This document shows, one piece after another, positions 44,352 to 51,717 of a stretch of 64,000 bases of DNA (within the stretch, counting starts at the first letter, position 1; each line of letters begins with the position of its first letter). The translations under genes and the position numbers were made by a program. Source of the DNA: Catenulispora sp. EB89 (lineage in GTDB: Bacteria; Actinomycetota; Actinomycetes; Streptomycetales; Catenulisporaceae); contig NZ_JBGCCU010000026.1 of the NCBI RefSeq assembly GCF_041261445.1, forward strand, positions 62,001-126,000. Direction: 5' to 3'. Under the pieces are notes generated by a model, which was given only the letters and a program-made list of their open reading frames with translations, made no database searches and was not told the origin of the DNA.

Positions 44352-44432
44352 TCAGCAGCAGCTACCGCAGTACAGCGGGGCGGAGCTCGTGAGCTTGATG
44401 GACCCGGTCTTGCGCACGCTGATCTTCTTCAT
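44352..44432 (-). CDS. 26-residue RiPP precursor candidate ending in CGSCC
   Basis: ATG 44432 lies seven bases after a strong AGGAG and opens a 26-codon gene. The N-terminus is basic and leader-like (MKKISVRKTG, then SIKLTSS), and the end is APLYCGSCC. Cys22, Cys25 and Cys26 are all in the last five residues, and the C-terminal residue is Cys, the substrate required by EpiD-type decarboxylases. Such an enzyme is encoded divergently 173 bases away, and a PqqD-metalloprotease follows on the same strand. It is shorter than normal gene-caller limits. Core boundaries and modifications are inferred. The frame remains open upstream to 44621, but the ribosome site decides for this start. Confidence 0.82.
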   Translation of the reverse strand: MKKISVRKTGSIKLTSSAPLYCGSCC

Positions 44433-44552
44433 TCCTGTTCTCCTCACGGTCGGTGCGGCGGACTGCCGCGACACGATGTGACGCTCGCACCGCACGAGGA
44501 AGCCGGACACCGGCCCGACCCCCCGGATTCCGCCGCGCCCCGCCACCGAATC

Positions 44553-44569
44553 TGGGGGCTGATCCCCCA
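44553..44569. promoter_or_regulatory. Palindrome in the divergent precursor/decarboxylase promoter region
   Basis: TGGGGG and CCCCCA flank CTGAT at 44553-44569, between the precursor start and the decarboxylase start. Its symmetry and position suit a regulator acting on both transcripts, possibly the nearby LuxR-type protein. A simple hairpin in the decarboxylase leader is the alternative. Confidence 0.4.
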
Positions 44570-44605
44570 TGCGCGCGGCCGGCGGGCCCGACCACGCTGA
44601 CCCCC

Positions 44606-45202
44606 ATGCGAGATGACGCACTATCAGTGATCGTGTGCGGATCCGGATCGTCGATCCCGGCCTACCTGATCTGGCTGCGCCAGGAGATGGACGTGCCGCT
44701 GCGAATCCTGCTCACGCACAGCGCCGAACGCTTCATCCCCCGGCAACTCGCGGGTTTCTACGCCGACGAGCTGTTCACCAGCGACGACCCGACTCTCAAC
44801 CCGGCCGAGCTCGCCCACCGGTCGCTGGGCGTCGTCGTCCTGCCGGCCACCGCGAACATGCTCGCCGCCGCCGCACTCGGCCTGGCGGGCACCCCCGCCC
44901 AGACCGCGATCCTGTCCAGCCCGCGCCCGGTGATGTTCTTCCCGAACATGAACAAGGTGATGTGGGAGAAGCCGCCCACCCGGCGTCACGTGGCCCAGCT
45001 CCGCGACGAGGGGCACATCGTGGTGGAGCCGCAGCTCCGGCCGACGTTCGAGCTGTGGCAGCGCCGCAACGTCATCGGGCCGACGATGCCGACGCCGGAG
45101 CAGGCGACGGAGCTCATCATCGAGTGGGTCGAGGCTCGGCTCAACGAGGTGGAGGTGGACCAGTTGGACGAGGTGGACGAGGTGGACGCCGAGAGCGTGT
45201 AG
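44606..45202 (+). CDS. EpiD-type flavoprotein, peptidyl-cysteine decarboxylase (HFCD family)
   Basis: This is a 198-residue protein of the homo-oligomeric flavin-containing cysteine decarboxylase family. It matches EpiD at key places: the FMN-binding start SVIVCGSGSS, active-site His71 (AELAHRS), the PASANT-equivalent PATAN at residues 80-84, and PNMNKVMW at residues 113-120, with Asn116 equivalent to the EpiD substrate-binding Asn. These enzymes oxidatively decarboxylate a C-terminal peptide Cys to an enethiol; relatives act on phosphopantothenoylcysteine, but that enzyme is normally fused to CoaB. The CGSCC precursor next door makes the peptide role more likely. There is no ribosome site before the ATG at 44606, so a leaderless mRNA or the GTG at 44627 is possible. 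The tail is acidic. Confidence 0.9.
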   Translation: MRDDALSVIVCGSGSSIPAYLIWLRQEMDVPLRILLTHSAERFIPRQLAGFYADELFTSDDPTLNPAELAHRSLGVVVLPATANMLAAAALGLAGTPAQTAILSSPRPVMFFPNMNKVMWEKPPTRRHVAQLRDEGHIVVEPQLRPTFELWQRRNVIGPTMPTPEQATELIIEWVEARLNEVEVDQLDEVDEVDAESV

Positions 45203-45237
45203 GCGCCCCTGATCAGGGATCGTCTACGCTTCCGCAC

Positions 45238-46131
45238 GTGGCGTTCTTCCTACGAACGTGGTTCTGGCGAGTACTGGGGATCGCGGCGCTGGCGCTGCTG
45301 GCGACGGCGACTGCGACGGTCGGGCTGGTGACCCCGTTGGTGATGCTGGGCATCGCCTTGGTCGGGCCCGGCATCACGCGCCAGGCGACCATCCGGCTGC
45401 GACGCGCGCCGGTGCGGCTGCGCGCACGACAGGCTTTCATCGAGGCCGAGGCCGCCAAGTCGTGCAGGAAGCTGTTCCGGCGCGGGAACTCACAACCGAA
45501 GCAGCTGCGAAAAGCCCCGTCGACGCAGCCCTCTGCGACACCGTTCACGGCCCGACCGACCGTCGTCTACAACGTCGCGCCCGGCGAGTACTCGCGCACC
45601 TGCAGCGAGCTGACATGGACCGGCACCGCGTTGACCCTGACCGACCGCCGCGGCGCGACACTGACGTGGACGACCATCCGCGGCGGCGTACTGCGCGGAA
45701 CCCGCCTACGCCCCTACGCCCCCGCTCCCGACCTCGGCGACCTCCTCGTCGCCGAACTCGTGGTCACCAAACCCCGCCTCCTACCCCTGGACCGCGTCCA
45801 CCTGCTCGACCGCTGGTCCCGCCGCCTGACCACCGTCGCCGTCGTCGGCTTCACCGAGGACGACCTCGCCGCACTCGCCGCCCACGCCGGCGTGGCCTTC
45901 ACGCTCTACGAGATCCCCTCCCGCGTCAAAGCCACCCCCGAGACCCTGGTCGCAGCCCTGTTCCCACGCTCGGTCCGCTACCGGCGCCCGGCAGGCATCG
46001 GCCCCGAGTGGCGCTGGCTGGAGCGCGTACGACTCGTCGCCCGGATCCTCAAGGCGATGGCCGAGGATTCGCTGTGGGACCCCCAGGCCGATCTGGCCGC
46101 CCGGCGCGCCGGGAGCAATCGGCGGTGGTGA
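45238..46131 (+). CDS. Unrecognised membrane-anchored protein after the decarboxylase
   Basis: This is a 297-residue protein starting at the GTG at 45238, 35 bases after the decarboxylase stop. A TACGCT sequence eight bases before the GTG could be the -10 of a leaderless promoter. The N-terminus has one long or two short membrane helices (VLGIAALALLATATATVGL, PLVMLGIALVGPGI). A basic linker follows, then a soluble alpha/beta domain with no motif I know. The frame is open upstream, but that part shadows the decarboxylase. It may belong to the RiPP-like locus or be an unrelated neighbour. Confidence 0.75.
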   Translation: MAFFLRTWFWRVLGIAALALLATATATVGLVTPLVMLGIALVGPGITRQATIRLRRAPVRLRARQAFIEAEAAKSCRKLFRRGNSQPKQLRKAPSTQPSATPFTARPTVVYNVAPGEYSRTCSELTWTGTALTLTDRRGATLTWTTIRGGVLRGTRLRPYAPAPDLGDLLVAELVVTKPRLLPLDRVHLLDRWSRRLTTVAVVGFTEDDLAALAAHAGVAFTLYEIPSRVKATPETLVAALFPRSVRYRRPAGIGPEWRWLERVRLVARILKAMAEDSLWDPQADLAARRAGSNRRW

Positions 46132-46260
46132 CGATCTGCCGTTGCTGACGGCTCGGAGCATCAGCGGCGTCAGGGAACCGGGGCCGGCGGCGCGTGGAAG
46201 CCACGCCGACAACGCGGCCCTCCGCCACAAAAACGACCGTGCCGCCAGGCGGACACTCGT

Positions 46261-46938
46261 TCAGGCAGCGTGGAACGTCACGCGGACGCCTCCGAGGCCG
46301 ATCACGGCTCCGTCGGCCAGATCTGCTGTGCCGACGCGGCGGCCGTCCACGAAGGTTCCGTTCGTGGAGCCGAGGTCCTCGATGCTCGCCGAGCCGCCGA
46401 GGCGGATCGCGGCGTGCCGTGATGAGACTCCCGGGTCCTGCAGTCTGACGTCCGCGTCCGGGCCGCGCCCGAGGATGATCAGCCGCGTGGTCAACGGGAT
46501 CTGAGACCCGTTCACCTCGAGCCAGGGAGCCGTCGCCCGGCGCGCGGTGGAGCCGGGGAACTCGCCGGCCGGCAGGGCGGCGCTGCTGACACGGCACACC
46601 CCGACGGCGAGGTCCTCGGCCGGCTCAAGCCGCACCGCGGGCGGCCCGACCAGGAGGTAGCGCTGCTCATGCGCGTGGGCGCGAACCGCTTCGTTCAGCT
46701 GAGCCGCCAGCTCCGCGGCGTGCGGGGCGAGCCGGGCGAAGTCCTCGGGAGCCACCTGCACGACATAGTCGTTGGCCGCCACCGAACGCCCGTGCCCCCG
46801 GGCCACGACCGTGTCATCACACTCACGCCGCAGCTCCGCGGCGACGTCCGCGGGCACCAACTCGGCCTTGAAGGCACGAGCGAAGCCCCCGCTGATCAAG
46901 TTGTCCAGTCGCCGTTCGACACGATCAAGCATTCCCAT
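46261..46938 (-). CDS. FhaA-like protein: FhaA N-terminal domain plus FHA domain
   Basis: This is a 225-residue protein. Residues 1-115 match the N-terminal domain of actinobacterial FhaA (MGMLDRVERRLDNLISG, FARAFKAELVPADVA, RECDD). Residues 140-225 form an FHA phosphothreonine-binding domain (LGRGPDADVRL, SRHAAI, DLGSTNGTFVDGRRV). FhaA proteins recruit phosphorylated partners to the membrane in control of cell-wall growth. Here the gene stands alone, with no Ser/Thr kinase, phosphatase or RodA neighbour in the window. The start at 46938 has GGAGGA upstream. Confidence 0.9.
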   Translation of the reverse strand: MGMLDRVERRLDNLISGGFARAFKAELVPADVAAELRRECDDTVVARGHGRSVAANDYVVQVAPEDFARLAPHAAELAAQLNEAVRAHAHEQRYLLVGPPAVRLEPAEDLAVGVCRVSSAALPAGEFPGSTARRATAPWLEVNGSQIPLTTRLIILGRGPDADVRLQDPGVSSRHAAIRLGGSASIEDLGSTNGTFVDGRRVGTADLADGAVIGLGGVRVTFHAA

Positions 46939-47070
46939 TCGGCACCATCCTCCCGCGTACACACCATACGCGCGGTCGGACCGGCATTCGATCAGAGCGC
47001 GGCGCGATCCCGGTAGGGTTCACCCTGACAGGCGCTCGCGGACAGCATTCCTCGCGCCGACACGGGCGAC

Positions 47071-47703
47071 CTACTTGGCGTCGAAGACCACTGCGATCTG
47101 ACGGATGAAAGCGTCGCCCACGGCAGCGCGGAGAAGGAACTCGGCGACGTTCGTGCGCGAGGTCGAGGGGAAGATCGGCGTCTTCTTGACGTCCTCCAGC
47201 ACGGCGGTGCTGTAGCGCGTGCTGTCGCCGTTGTTCAGCGCCCCGGGATATTCGAGGGTCCACTTCAGGCCGCTGGCCTTCAGGAGCACTTCCGAGGCGG
47301 CCTTGTCCGCATAGGTCTTCCGGAGCATGGTTCGGAAGAGCGGGCCCACGAGAAATGACGCCTTGGCGAGGGAGTCGCCGACTCCGAACGCGGACAGCAG
47401 GACGAAACGGTCGACGCCGGAGGTCTTCGCGGACTCGATGACCGCGCGGACCATGTCGGTGATCAGCGTCGGGGTCTCGCCGGCGCTCTTCACTCCGAGT
47501 GTGCTGATGATCGCGTCGTGGCCGTGGGCCGCCTTCGCGATCACGGCGGCGTCGGTGACGTCACCGGTGACGAGGTGAGCGCGCGGGTCGACGGACGAGC
47601 CGGCCCGCCGAACGACGGCGGTGACCTCGTGTCCCTCGTCGAGCGCCTTCTTGACGAACAGGGCACCAGTGCGCCCGGTCCCTCCAAGGACAAGAAACTT
47701 CAC
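47071..47703 (-). CDS. NAD(P)-binding Rossmann protein, atypical SDR/NmrA-like
   Basis: This is a 210-residue protein starting at the GTG at 47703 behind GAGAGGGAAG; the frame continues upstream to 47907 with unrelated sequence. The Rossmann motif is FLVLGGTGRTGALFV at the N-terminus. RFVLLSAFGVG and the YPGALNNG region agree with NAD(P)H-binding atypical short-chain dehydrogenases that lack the YxxxK centre. Such proteins often act as redox sensors or oxidoreductases. Its promoter carries a palindrome exactly in the -35/-10 spacer. A second family member is divergent. Confidence 0.85.
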   Translation of the reverse strand: MKFLVLGGTGRTGALFVKKALDEGHEVTAVVRRAGSSVDPRAHLVTGDVTDAAVIAKAAHGHDAIISTLGVKSAGETPTLITDMVRAVIESAKTSGVDRFVLLSAFGVGDSLAKASFLVGPLFRTMLRKTYADKAASEVLLKASGLKWTLEYPGALNNGDSTRYSTAVLEDVKKTPIFPSTSRTNVAEFLLRAAVGDAFIRQIAVVFDAK

Positions 47704-47740
47704 GGTACTTCCCTCTCTGGATTCCGTCAGGATTATTGAC

Positions 47741-47769
47741 AATGTAGTCAGCTTAGCTGACGAAGTCAA
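47741..47769 (-). promoter_or_regulatory. Promoter with operator in the spacer, minus strand
   Basis: TTGACT (47769-47764) and TACATT (47746-47741) are separated by 17 bases. The spacer holds a perfect 7-1-7 palindrome, GTCAGCT-T-AGCTGAC, at 47747-47761. A repressor bound there would block polymerase. Confidence 0.75.
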
Positions 47770-47829
47770 ACCGACGTCGAACGCCTGCCAGGTGCGCAAA
47801 TCGCGTGATACTCCCTGCACCTGCCGCTG

Positions 47830-47866
47830 TTGCCAGCAGCTCGAACGCATGACTATGGTAGTCATG
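47830..47866 (+). promoter_or_regulatory. Promoter with overlapping operator, plus strand
   Basis: TTGCCA (47830-47835) and TATGGT (47854-47859) are 18 bases apart. A perfect inverted repeat, CATGACTA (47848-47855) and TAGTCATG (47859-47866), covers the -10. It controls the NmrA-like gene starting at 47910. Confidence 0.6.
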
Positions 47867-47909
47867 AAAGCTGACCAGTTGGCAGACCGAGAGCAAAGGA
47901 CCACCACCC

Positions 47910-48773
47910 ATGATCTTGATCACCGGAGCCACCGGCACCGTCGGTTCGGAAGCCGTCAAAGCGCTGCTTCCCGCCCAGGCCGGTCGCCTGCGGGTCCTCA
48001 CCCGCGATCCCGACGCGGTCTTCCCCGACGGCGTCCAGAAGGTCGTCGCCGATCTCGGAGACAGCGATCTGACACCCGTGCTGGACGGCGTGCACGCCGT
48101 GTTCGCGATAACCCACGGGCTCACCATCGCCGCACACGACCAGCGGCTCGCGGCCGCGGCACAGCAGGCGGGCGTGGAGCGGATCGTCAAGCTCTCCGTG
48201 CGCAACGTCGGGCACGACGGCACCGACCCGATCACCACCCTGCACCGGGCCGGCGAGGAGGCAATCCGGGACAGCGGCGTCGCATGGACCTTCCTGCGCC
48301 CCACCGCGTTCATGTCCAACGCGCTCAACTGGGCGGGAATGATCGCGGCCGACCAGGTCGTGTACGCGCCGTTCGCCGCCGGACGGGCCGCCGTCGTCGA
48401 CCCGGCGGACATCGCGGCGGTCGCCGCGGCCTGCCTCACTCAGGACGGCCACCACCACCGCGTCTACGAGCTCACCGGCCCCGAAGCGCTCGGCCCCGCC
48501 GAGCAGGTGGCACTCCTGGGCGAGGTGCTGTGGCGCGACCTGCGCTACGTCGAAGCCGACCCGGCCGGCATGGTCGCGCAGATGGTGACCTACGGCGTGC
48601 CCGAGGAACAGGCGCAGGCCGTCGTCGAGCTGTTCCGCTCGACCATGGAGCCGTACAACGCCGAGCCGACAGGCGATGTCGCCGAGGTCACCGGGCGCGC
48701 GGCACGCAGCTTCCTCGACTGGGCCAAGGCCCACCGCGCGGAGTTCCCCGCGCCCACTGAGGAGTCGCGATGA
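47910..48773 (+). CDS. NmrA-family NAD(P)-binding protein
   Basis: This is a 287-residue protein beginning with the dinucleotide-binding motif MILITGATGTVGSEAV. It has the NmrA-type elements VKLSVRNVG and WTFLRPTAFMSNAL, and the later VVDPADIAAVAAACL. The catalytic Tyr-Lys pair of classical dehydrogenases is not seen, so it is probably a quinone/NADPH oxidoreductase or redox sensor. The ATG has AAAGGA upstream. Its stop overlaps the next ATG by four bases, so it is co-translated with a hemerythrin protein. Confidence 0.88.
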   Translation: MILITGATGTVGSEAVKALLPAQAGRLRVLTRDPDAVFPDGVQKVVADLGDSDLTPVLDGVHAVFAITHGLTIAAHDQRLAAAAQQAGVERIVKLSVRNVGHDGTDPITTLHRAGEEAIRDSGVAWTFLRPTAFMSNALNWAGMIAADQVVYAPFAAGRAAVVDPADIAAVAAACLTQDGHHHRVYELTGPEALGPAEQVALLGEVLWRDLRYVEADPAGMVAQMVTYGVPEEQAQAVVELFRSTMEPYNAEPTGDVAEVTGRAARSFLDWAKAHRAEFPAPTEESR

Positions 48774-49420
48774 ACACCGCCGGGACCCCCGTCGACACCC
48801 ACGAGATGGTTCTGATCCACCGCGTCCTTCGACGCGAGTTCGGTCAGCTCCCCCGACTGTTCCGCGCCGCCGCCGACGACCGGGCCCGGTCCAAGGTCGT
48901 CGGCACCCACGCCCGCGAGATGCTGGACTTCCTCCACACGCACCACACCGGCGAAGACGAACTGCTCTTCCCCTTGCTGCGTGCGCGAGCCGAGCTCGAC
49001 CCGGAGCTGATGGACCGGATGGACGCCCAGCACGCGCAGGTCGACGACGCTGTCAGGGCCCTCGAAGCGGACCTGCCGGCGTGGACCGCGAGCGCTGACG
49101 CCGCCGCCGGCGAGCGGATGGCGGCCCGCGTCGAAGCCACGATGCCGACGCTGATCGCCCACCTGGCCGAGGAGGAGCAGAAGCTGCTCCCGATCGTCGC
49201 GGTCACGGTGACGCAGAGCGAGTGGGACGCGCTCGCCAAGCACGGCATGAGCGCGATTCCGCTCACCCGGCGGTTGGTCATCCTCGGCCACATCACCGAG
49301 GAGGCCAGTGACGCGGAGCGGCAGCGGTTCATGCAGGTCGTGCCGGCGCCGGCGCGCTTGGCCTACAAGCTGATCGGCCACCGCCAGTTCACCCGCGAAA
49401 CCACCGCGATCCGCGGCTGA
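48770..49420 (+). CDS. Hemerythrin HHE-domain protein
   Basis: This is a 216-residue all-helical protein. Iron-ligand motifs are HRVLRREFG near residue 17, FLHTHHTGEDELLFP near residues 54-68, HAQVDD, and HLAEEEQKLLP in the last bundle helix. Hemerythrin domains bind a di-iron centre and sense or handle oxygen, nitric oxide or peroxide. The ATGA overlap with the NmrA-like gene suggests a shared redox task. Confidence 0.88.
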   Translation: MNTAGTPVDTHEMVLIHRVLRREFGQLPRLFRAAADDRARSKVVGTHAREMLDFLHTHHTGEDELLFPLLRARAELDPELMDRMDAQHAQVDDAVRALEADLPAWTASADAAAGERMAARVEATMPTLIAHLAEEEQKLLPIVAVTVTQSEWDALAKHGMSAIPLTRRLVILGHITEEASDAERQRFMQVVPAPARLAYKLIGHRQFTRETTAIRG

Positions 49421-49524
49421 CAGTTCCGCGACCCGCGCCGCACCACATCGCACCGCGGGGCAGCGCACCACACCCACGGACGACGGGCCGTCGCACAGCG
49501 ATCACCGCCGCGGTGCACCGCAAC

Positions 49525-49544
49525 GCACCGCGCCGCACCGCGCC
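49525..49544. repeat. GCACCGCGCC tandem pair in a C/G/A-only intergenic stretch
   Basis: Two exact 10-base copies lie within 49431-49560, a stretch dominated by CGCACC-type units between the hemerythrin and MarR genes. No gene or terminator is evident there. Confidence 0.5.
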
Positions 49545-49608
49545 GCAATCACCCGCCAAGACCGCAGATGGTCAGGATCATTGATGAGGGCAGGCCGAGC
49601 CGTGGCCG

Positions 49609-50049
49609 TCAGGCGTAGGGATCGGTGATCTCGCGGAGCTGATCGAGAATCTGCTGCAGCAACGTGAAGTTGCGGGTACCGAGGTAGGTCTTCCACTCCG
49701 CGTAGATCTCGTCGAGCGTGGCCATGGCCACCTCGACGGCCCGCTTGCCGCGCTCCTCGATCACGATCAGCCGGGCCCGGCCGTCCGTGGGGTCGGGGAC
49801 CCGGCGGACGTACCCCAGGTGCTCGAGCTGGTCGACCATCACGCTGGCGCTCTGCTTGGTCATCTGCGCCTGATCGGCGAGGTCCTTGAGGCGCGAGCCG
49901 TCAGGGCCGACGCGTTGGAAGACCCGACACTGGGCGAGCGTCCAGTCGTCGAACCCGGCATCCCGCAGGGCCCGGAAGAGCCGGTCCTCGGTATACCGGT
50001 AGGGGATGAACAGCGACACCCCTAGATCAACCCGTTGACCGTCGTCCAT
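49609..50049 (-). CDS. MarR-family transcriptional regulator
   Basis: This is a 146-residue winged-helix protein. The DNA-binding region runs from LKDLADQAQMTKQSASVMVDQLE to the wing VRRVPDPTDGRARLIVI. The N- and C-terminal helices form the dimer interface. The ATG at 50049 has GAGGGG upstream. MarR proteins respond to phenolics or oxidants and usually bind palindromes like those near 47747 and 47848, so it could control the NmrA-like genes. It has no Cys in the ligand site that would indicate a peroxide sensor. Confidence 0.88.
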   Translation of the reverse strand: MDDGQRVDLGVSLFIPYRYTEDRLFRALRDAGFDDWTLAQCRVFQRVGPDGSRLKDLADQAQMTKQSASVMVDQLEHLGYVRRVPDPTDGRARLIVIEERGKRAVEVAMATLDEIYAEWKTYLGTRNFTLLQQILDQLREITDPYA

Positions 50050-50068
50050 GCCACCCCTCGCGAACTAG

Positions 50069-50743
50069 TCAGGCATCGTTACTACCGTCAGCATACGGCA
50101 TCACCGGCGGTAAACAGCCCTGATCCTGGATCTGCGCGATCTGCGCGATCACGGTGTCGATGGCGGCCTCCAACGCGTCGGTGCTGCGCTGGGCCTGCGC
50201 GAGAATAAGCCCGCCCTGCACGGCCGCCAAGAGTGCGAGGGCGAGCCGGTCGGCGTCAGCCTGCGGACGCAAGGTGCCCTCCGCGACCATGCCGAGCAGA
50301 CCCTCGCGAATCACCGCGGCCCACGCGGTGAAACTCGAGGCCAGGGCGTCGCGGGCCCAGGCGTGGTGGTCGGACAGCTCGCTGGACAGGTTGCCCAGCG
50401 GGCAGCCGCCGGCACCGTGCTGCCGCCGGGCGGCGTCGACGACGACGTCACGCCAGGCCCGCAGCGCGTCGACGCTGTCGAGCCGAGCCAGCAGCGGGGC
50501 CTGATTCGCGAGGATCGCCTCCGTCTGGAAGGCGATGACGGCCCGGGTCAGATCGTCCTTGTCGGCGAAGTAGTGGTAGATCTGCGAGGAACTCACTCCG
50601 GCGGCGTCCCGCAGCGCCGGGGTGCTCGTGCCGGCCGCTCCGTACCGGTACATGAGATCCGCGGCCGCCGCGATGATCCGGTCGCGGGTCGCACGGCCCT
50701 TCCTGGTACTCGGCGCGTCCTGTCTCGCCGCCTCTGTCGCCAT
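50069..50743 (-). CDS. TetR-family transcriptional regulator
   Basis: This is a 224-residue repressor. The helix-turn-helix lies at residues 18-62 (RDRIIAAAADLMYRYG, TSTPALRDAAGVSSSQIYHYFADKDDL). The C-terminal ligand domain has GGCPLGNLSSELSD, typical of the subgroup that controls oxidoreductase genes. It is divergent from an NmrA-like gene, and two matching inverted repeats lie between them, so it probably represses both. Confidence 0.9.
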   Translation of the reverse strand: MATEAARQDAPSTRKGRATRDRIIAAAADLMYRYGAAGTSTPALRDAAGVSSSQIYHYFADKDDLTRAVIAFQTEAILANQAPLLARLDSVDALRAWRDVVVDAARRQHGAGGCPLGNLSSELSDHHAWARDALASSFTAWAAVIREGLLGMVAEGTLRPQADADRLALALLAAVQGGLILAQAQRSTDALEAAIDTVIAQIAQIQDQGCLPPVMPYADGSNDA

Positions 50744-50756
50744 CGCTCACTCCCAA

Positions 50757-50778
50757 AACTGGATTTGACGATCCAATT
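50757..50778. promoter_or_regulatory. TetR-type operator 1
   Basis: AACTGGAT (50757-50764) and ATCCAATT (50771-50778) form a 7-of-8 inverted repeat with a six-base spacer. The site covers the -35 (TTGACG, 50765-50770) of the plus-strand promoter and begins 14 bases upstream of the TetR ATG. Confidence 0.7.
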
Positions 50779-50794
50779 TTAGCGGCTCTAGATT
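50765..50794 (+). promoter_or_regulatory. Promoter of the NmrA-like gene at 50834
   Basis: TTGACG (50765-50770) and TAGATT (50789-50794) are separated by 18 bases. Operators 1 and 2 overlap its two boxes. Confidence 0.7.
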
Positions 50795-50812
50795 GGATTG
50801 AGCTATCCAATC
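50791..50812. promoter_or_regulatory. TetR-type operator 2
   Basis: GATTGGAT (50791-50798) and ATCCAATC (50805-50812) are perfect inverted copies with a six-base spacer. It overlaps the -10 and the transcription start and shares the ATCCAAT half-site with operator 1. Confidence 0.75.
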
Positions 50813-50833
50813 TGGGCGACGAGGGAGAACATC

Positions 50834-51676
50834 ATGATTCTGGTAACCGGCGCGTCCGGAAAGGTCGGTTCCGAAGCCGCCCGCCTGCTCGGCGCACAGC
50901 GCCACCCCACCCGAGCGCTGGTGCGCGACGCGGCCCGCGCGCCGCAGGCCGACGTCGAGATCGCCGTCGGCGACTTCGACCGCCCGGAGACGCTGGACGC
51001 GGCGATGCGCGGCATCGAGACCGTCATCCTGGTCAGCCCGGCCGTTCCGGCGCAGGAGATCGCGGTCATCGCCAGCGCCGCGCGGCAGGGGGTGCGGCAC
51101 ATCGTCAAGATCACGAGCAAGGCGTCGGCCGACTCCCCGGTCGAGCGCCGGCGCGGGCAGGCGCAGATCGAGGCGTACCTGGAGACCTCCGGCCTCTCCT
51201 ACACCCTGCTGCGGGCCAACGCCTACATGCAGAACCTCCTCGCCCTGGCGCCGACCATCAAACAGACACGCGCCTTCGTGATGTCCGCCGGCGACGGCCA
51301 AGTCGGCATGATCGACGCCCGCGACGTCGCCGCCACCGCCGCGAAGGTGGCGGTCGAGCCGACGGCGCACGCCGGCCGGGCCTACTGGCTGAGCGGCCCG
51401 GAACTGCTCAGCTACCACGATGTCGCCAAGGAACTGTCCGCCGCGCTCGGATACACGGTCGAATACCGCCAGACCACACCGGCCGAACACCAGACGGCGA
51501 TGGTCCGGGCCGGCGTCCCTGAAACCGTCGCGACTTCCAACGCCCAGGCCTTCGGACTGATCGCCGAGGGCGACGCCGCATGGCTGTCGGACGAGTTCGC
51601 AGCGGTCACCGGCACCGCGCCGCGCTCGCTGCGCACCTTCATCGCCGACCACATCGCGGCCTTCACCGAACGCTGA
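50834..51676 (+). CDS. NmrA-family NAD(P)-binding oxidoreductase
   Basis: This is a 280-residue protein starting at the ATG at 50834 behind GAGGGAGA; the frame runs back to 50798 across the operator. The N-terminal motif is MILVTGASGKVGSEA. It has VKITSKASAD, YTLLRANAYMQN and the VGMIDARDVAATA stretch of NAD(P)H:quinone-type NmrA proteins. It is related to the protein at 47910. The TetR repressor on the opposite strand probably controls it through paired operators. Confidence 0.9.
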   Translation: MILVTGASGKVGSEAARLLGAQRHPTRALVRDAARAPQADVEIAVGDFDRPETLDAAMRGIETVILVSPAVPAQEIAVIASAARQGVRHIVKITSKASADSPVERRRGQAQIEAYLETSGLSYTLLRANAYMQNLLALAPTIKQTRAFVMSAGDGQVGMIDARDVAATAAKVAVEPTAHAGRAYWLSGPELLSYHDVAKELSAALGYTVEYRQTTPAEHQTAMVRAGVPETVATSNAQAFGLIAEGDAAWLSDEFAAVTGTAPRSLRTFIADHIAAFTER

Positions 51677-51717
51677 CACGAGCCGCTGCCCGCACCGACG
51701 CACTAGCATGGATCTTG

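Noticed and set aside
44606..45202. Decarboxylase as a CoaC-type coenzyme A enzyme
   Set aside because: CoaC is usually fused to CoaB in actinobacteria; this one is alone, EpiD-like, and beside a Cys-ending peptide gene. It is not fully excluded.
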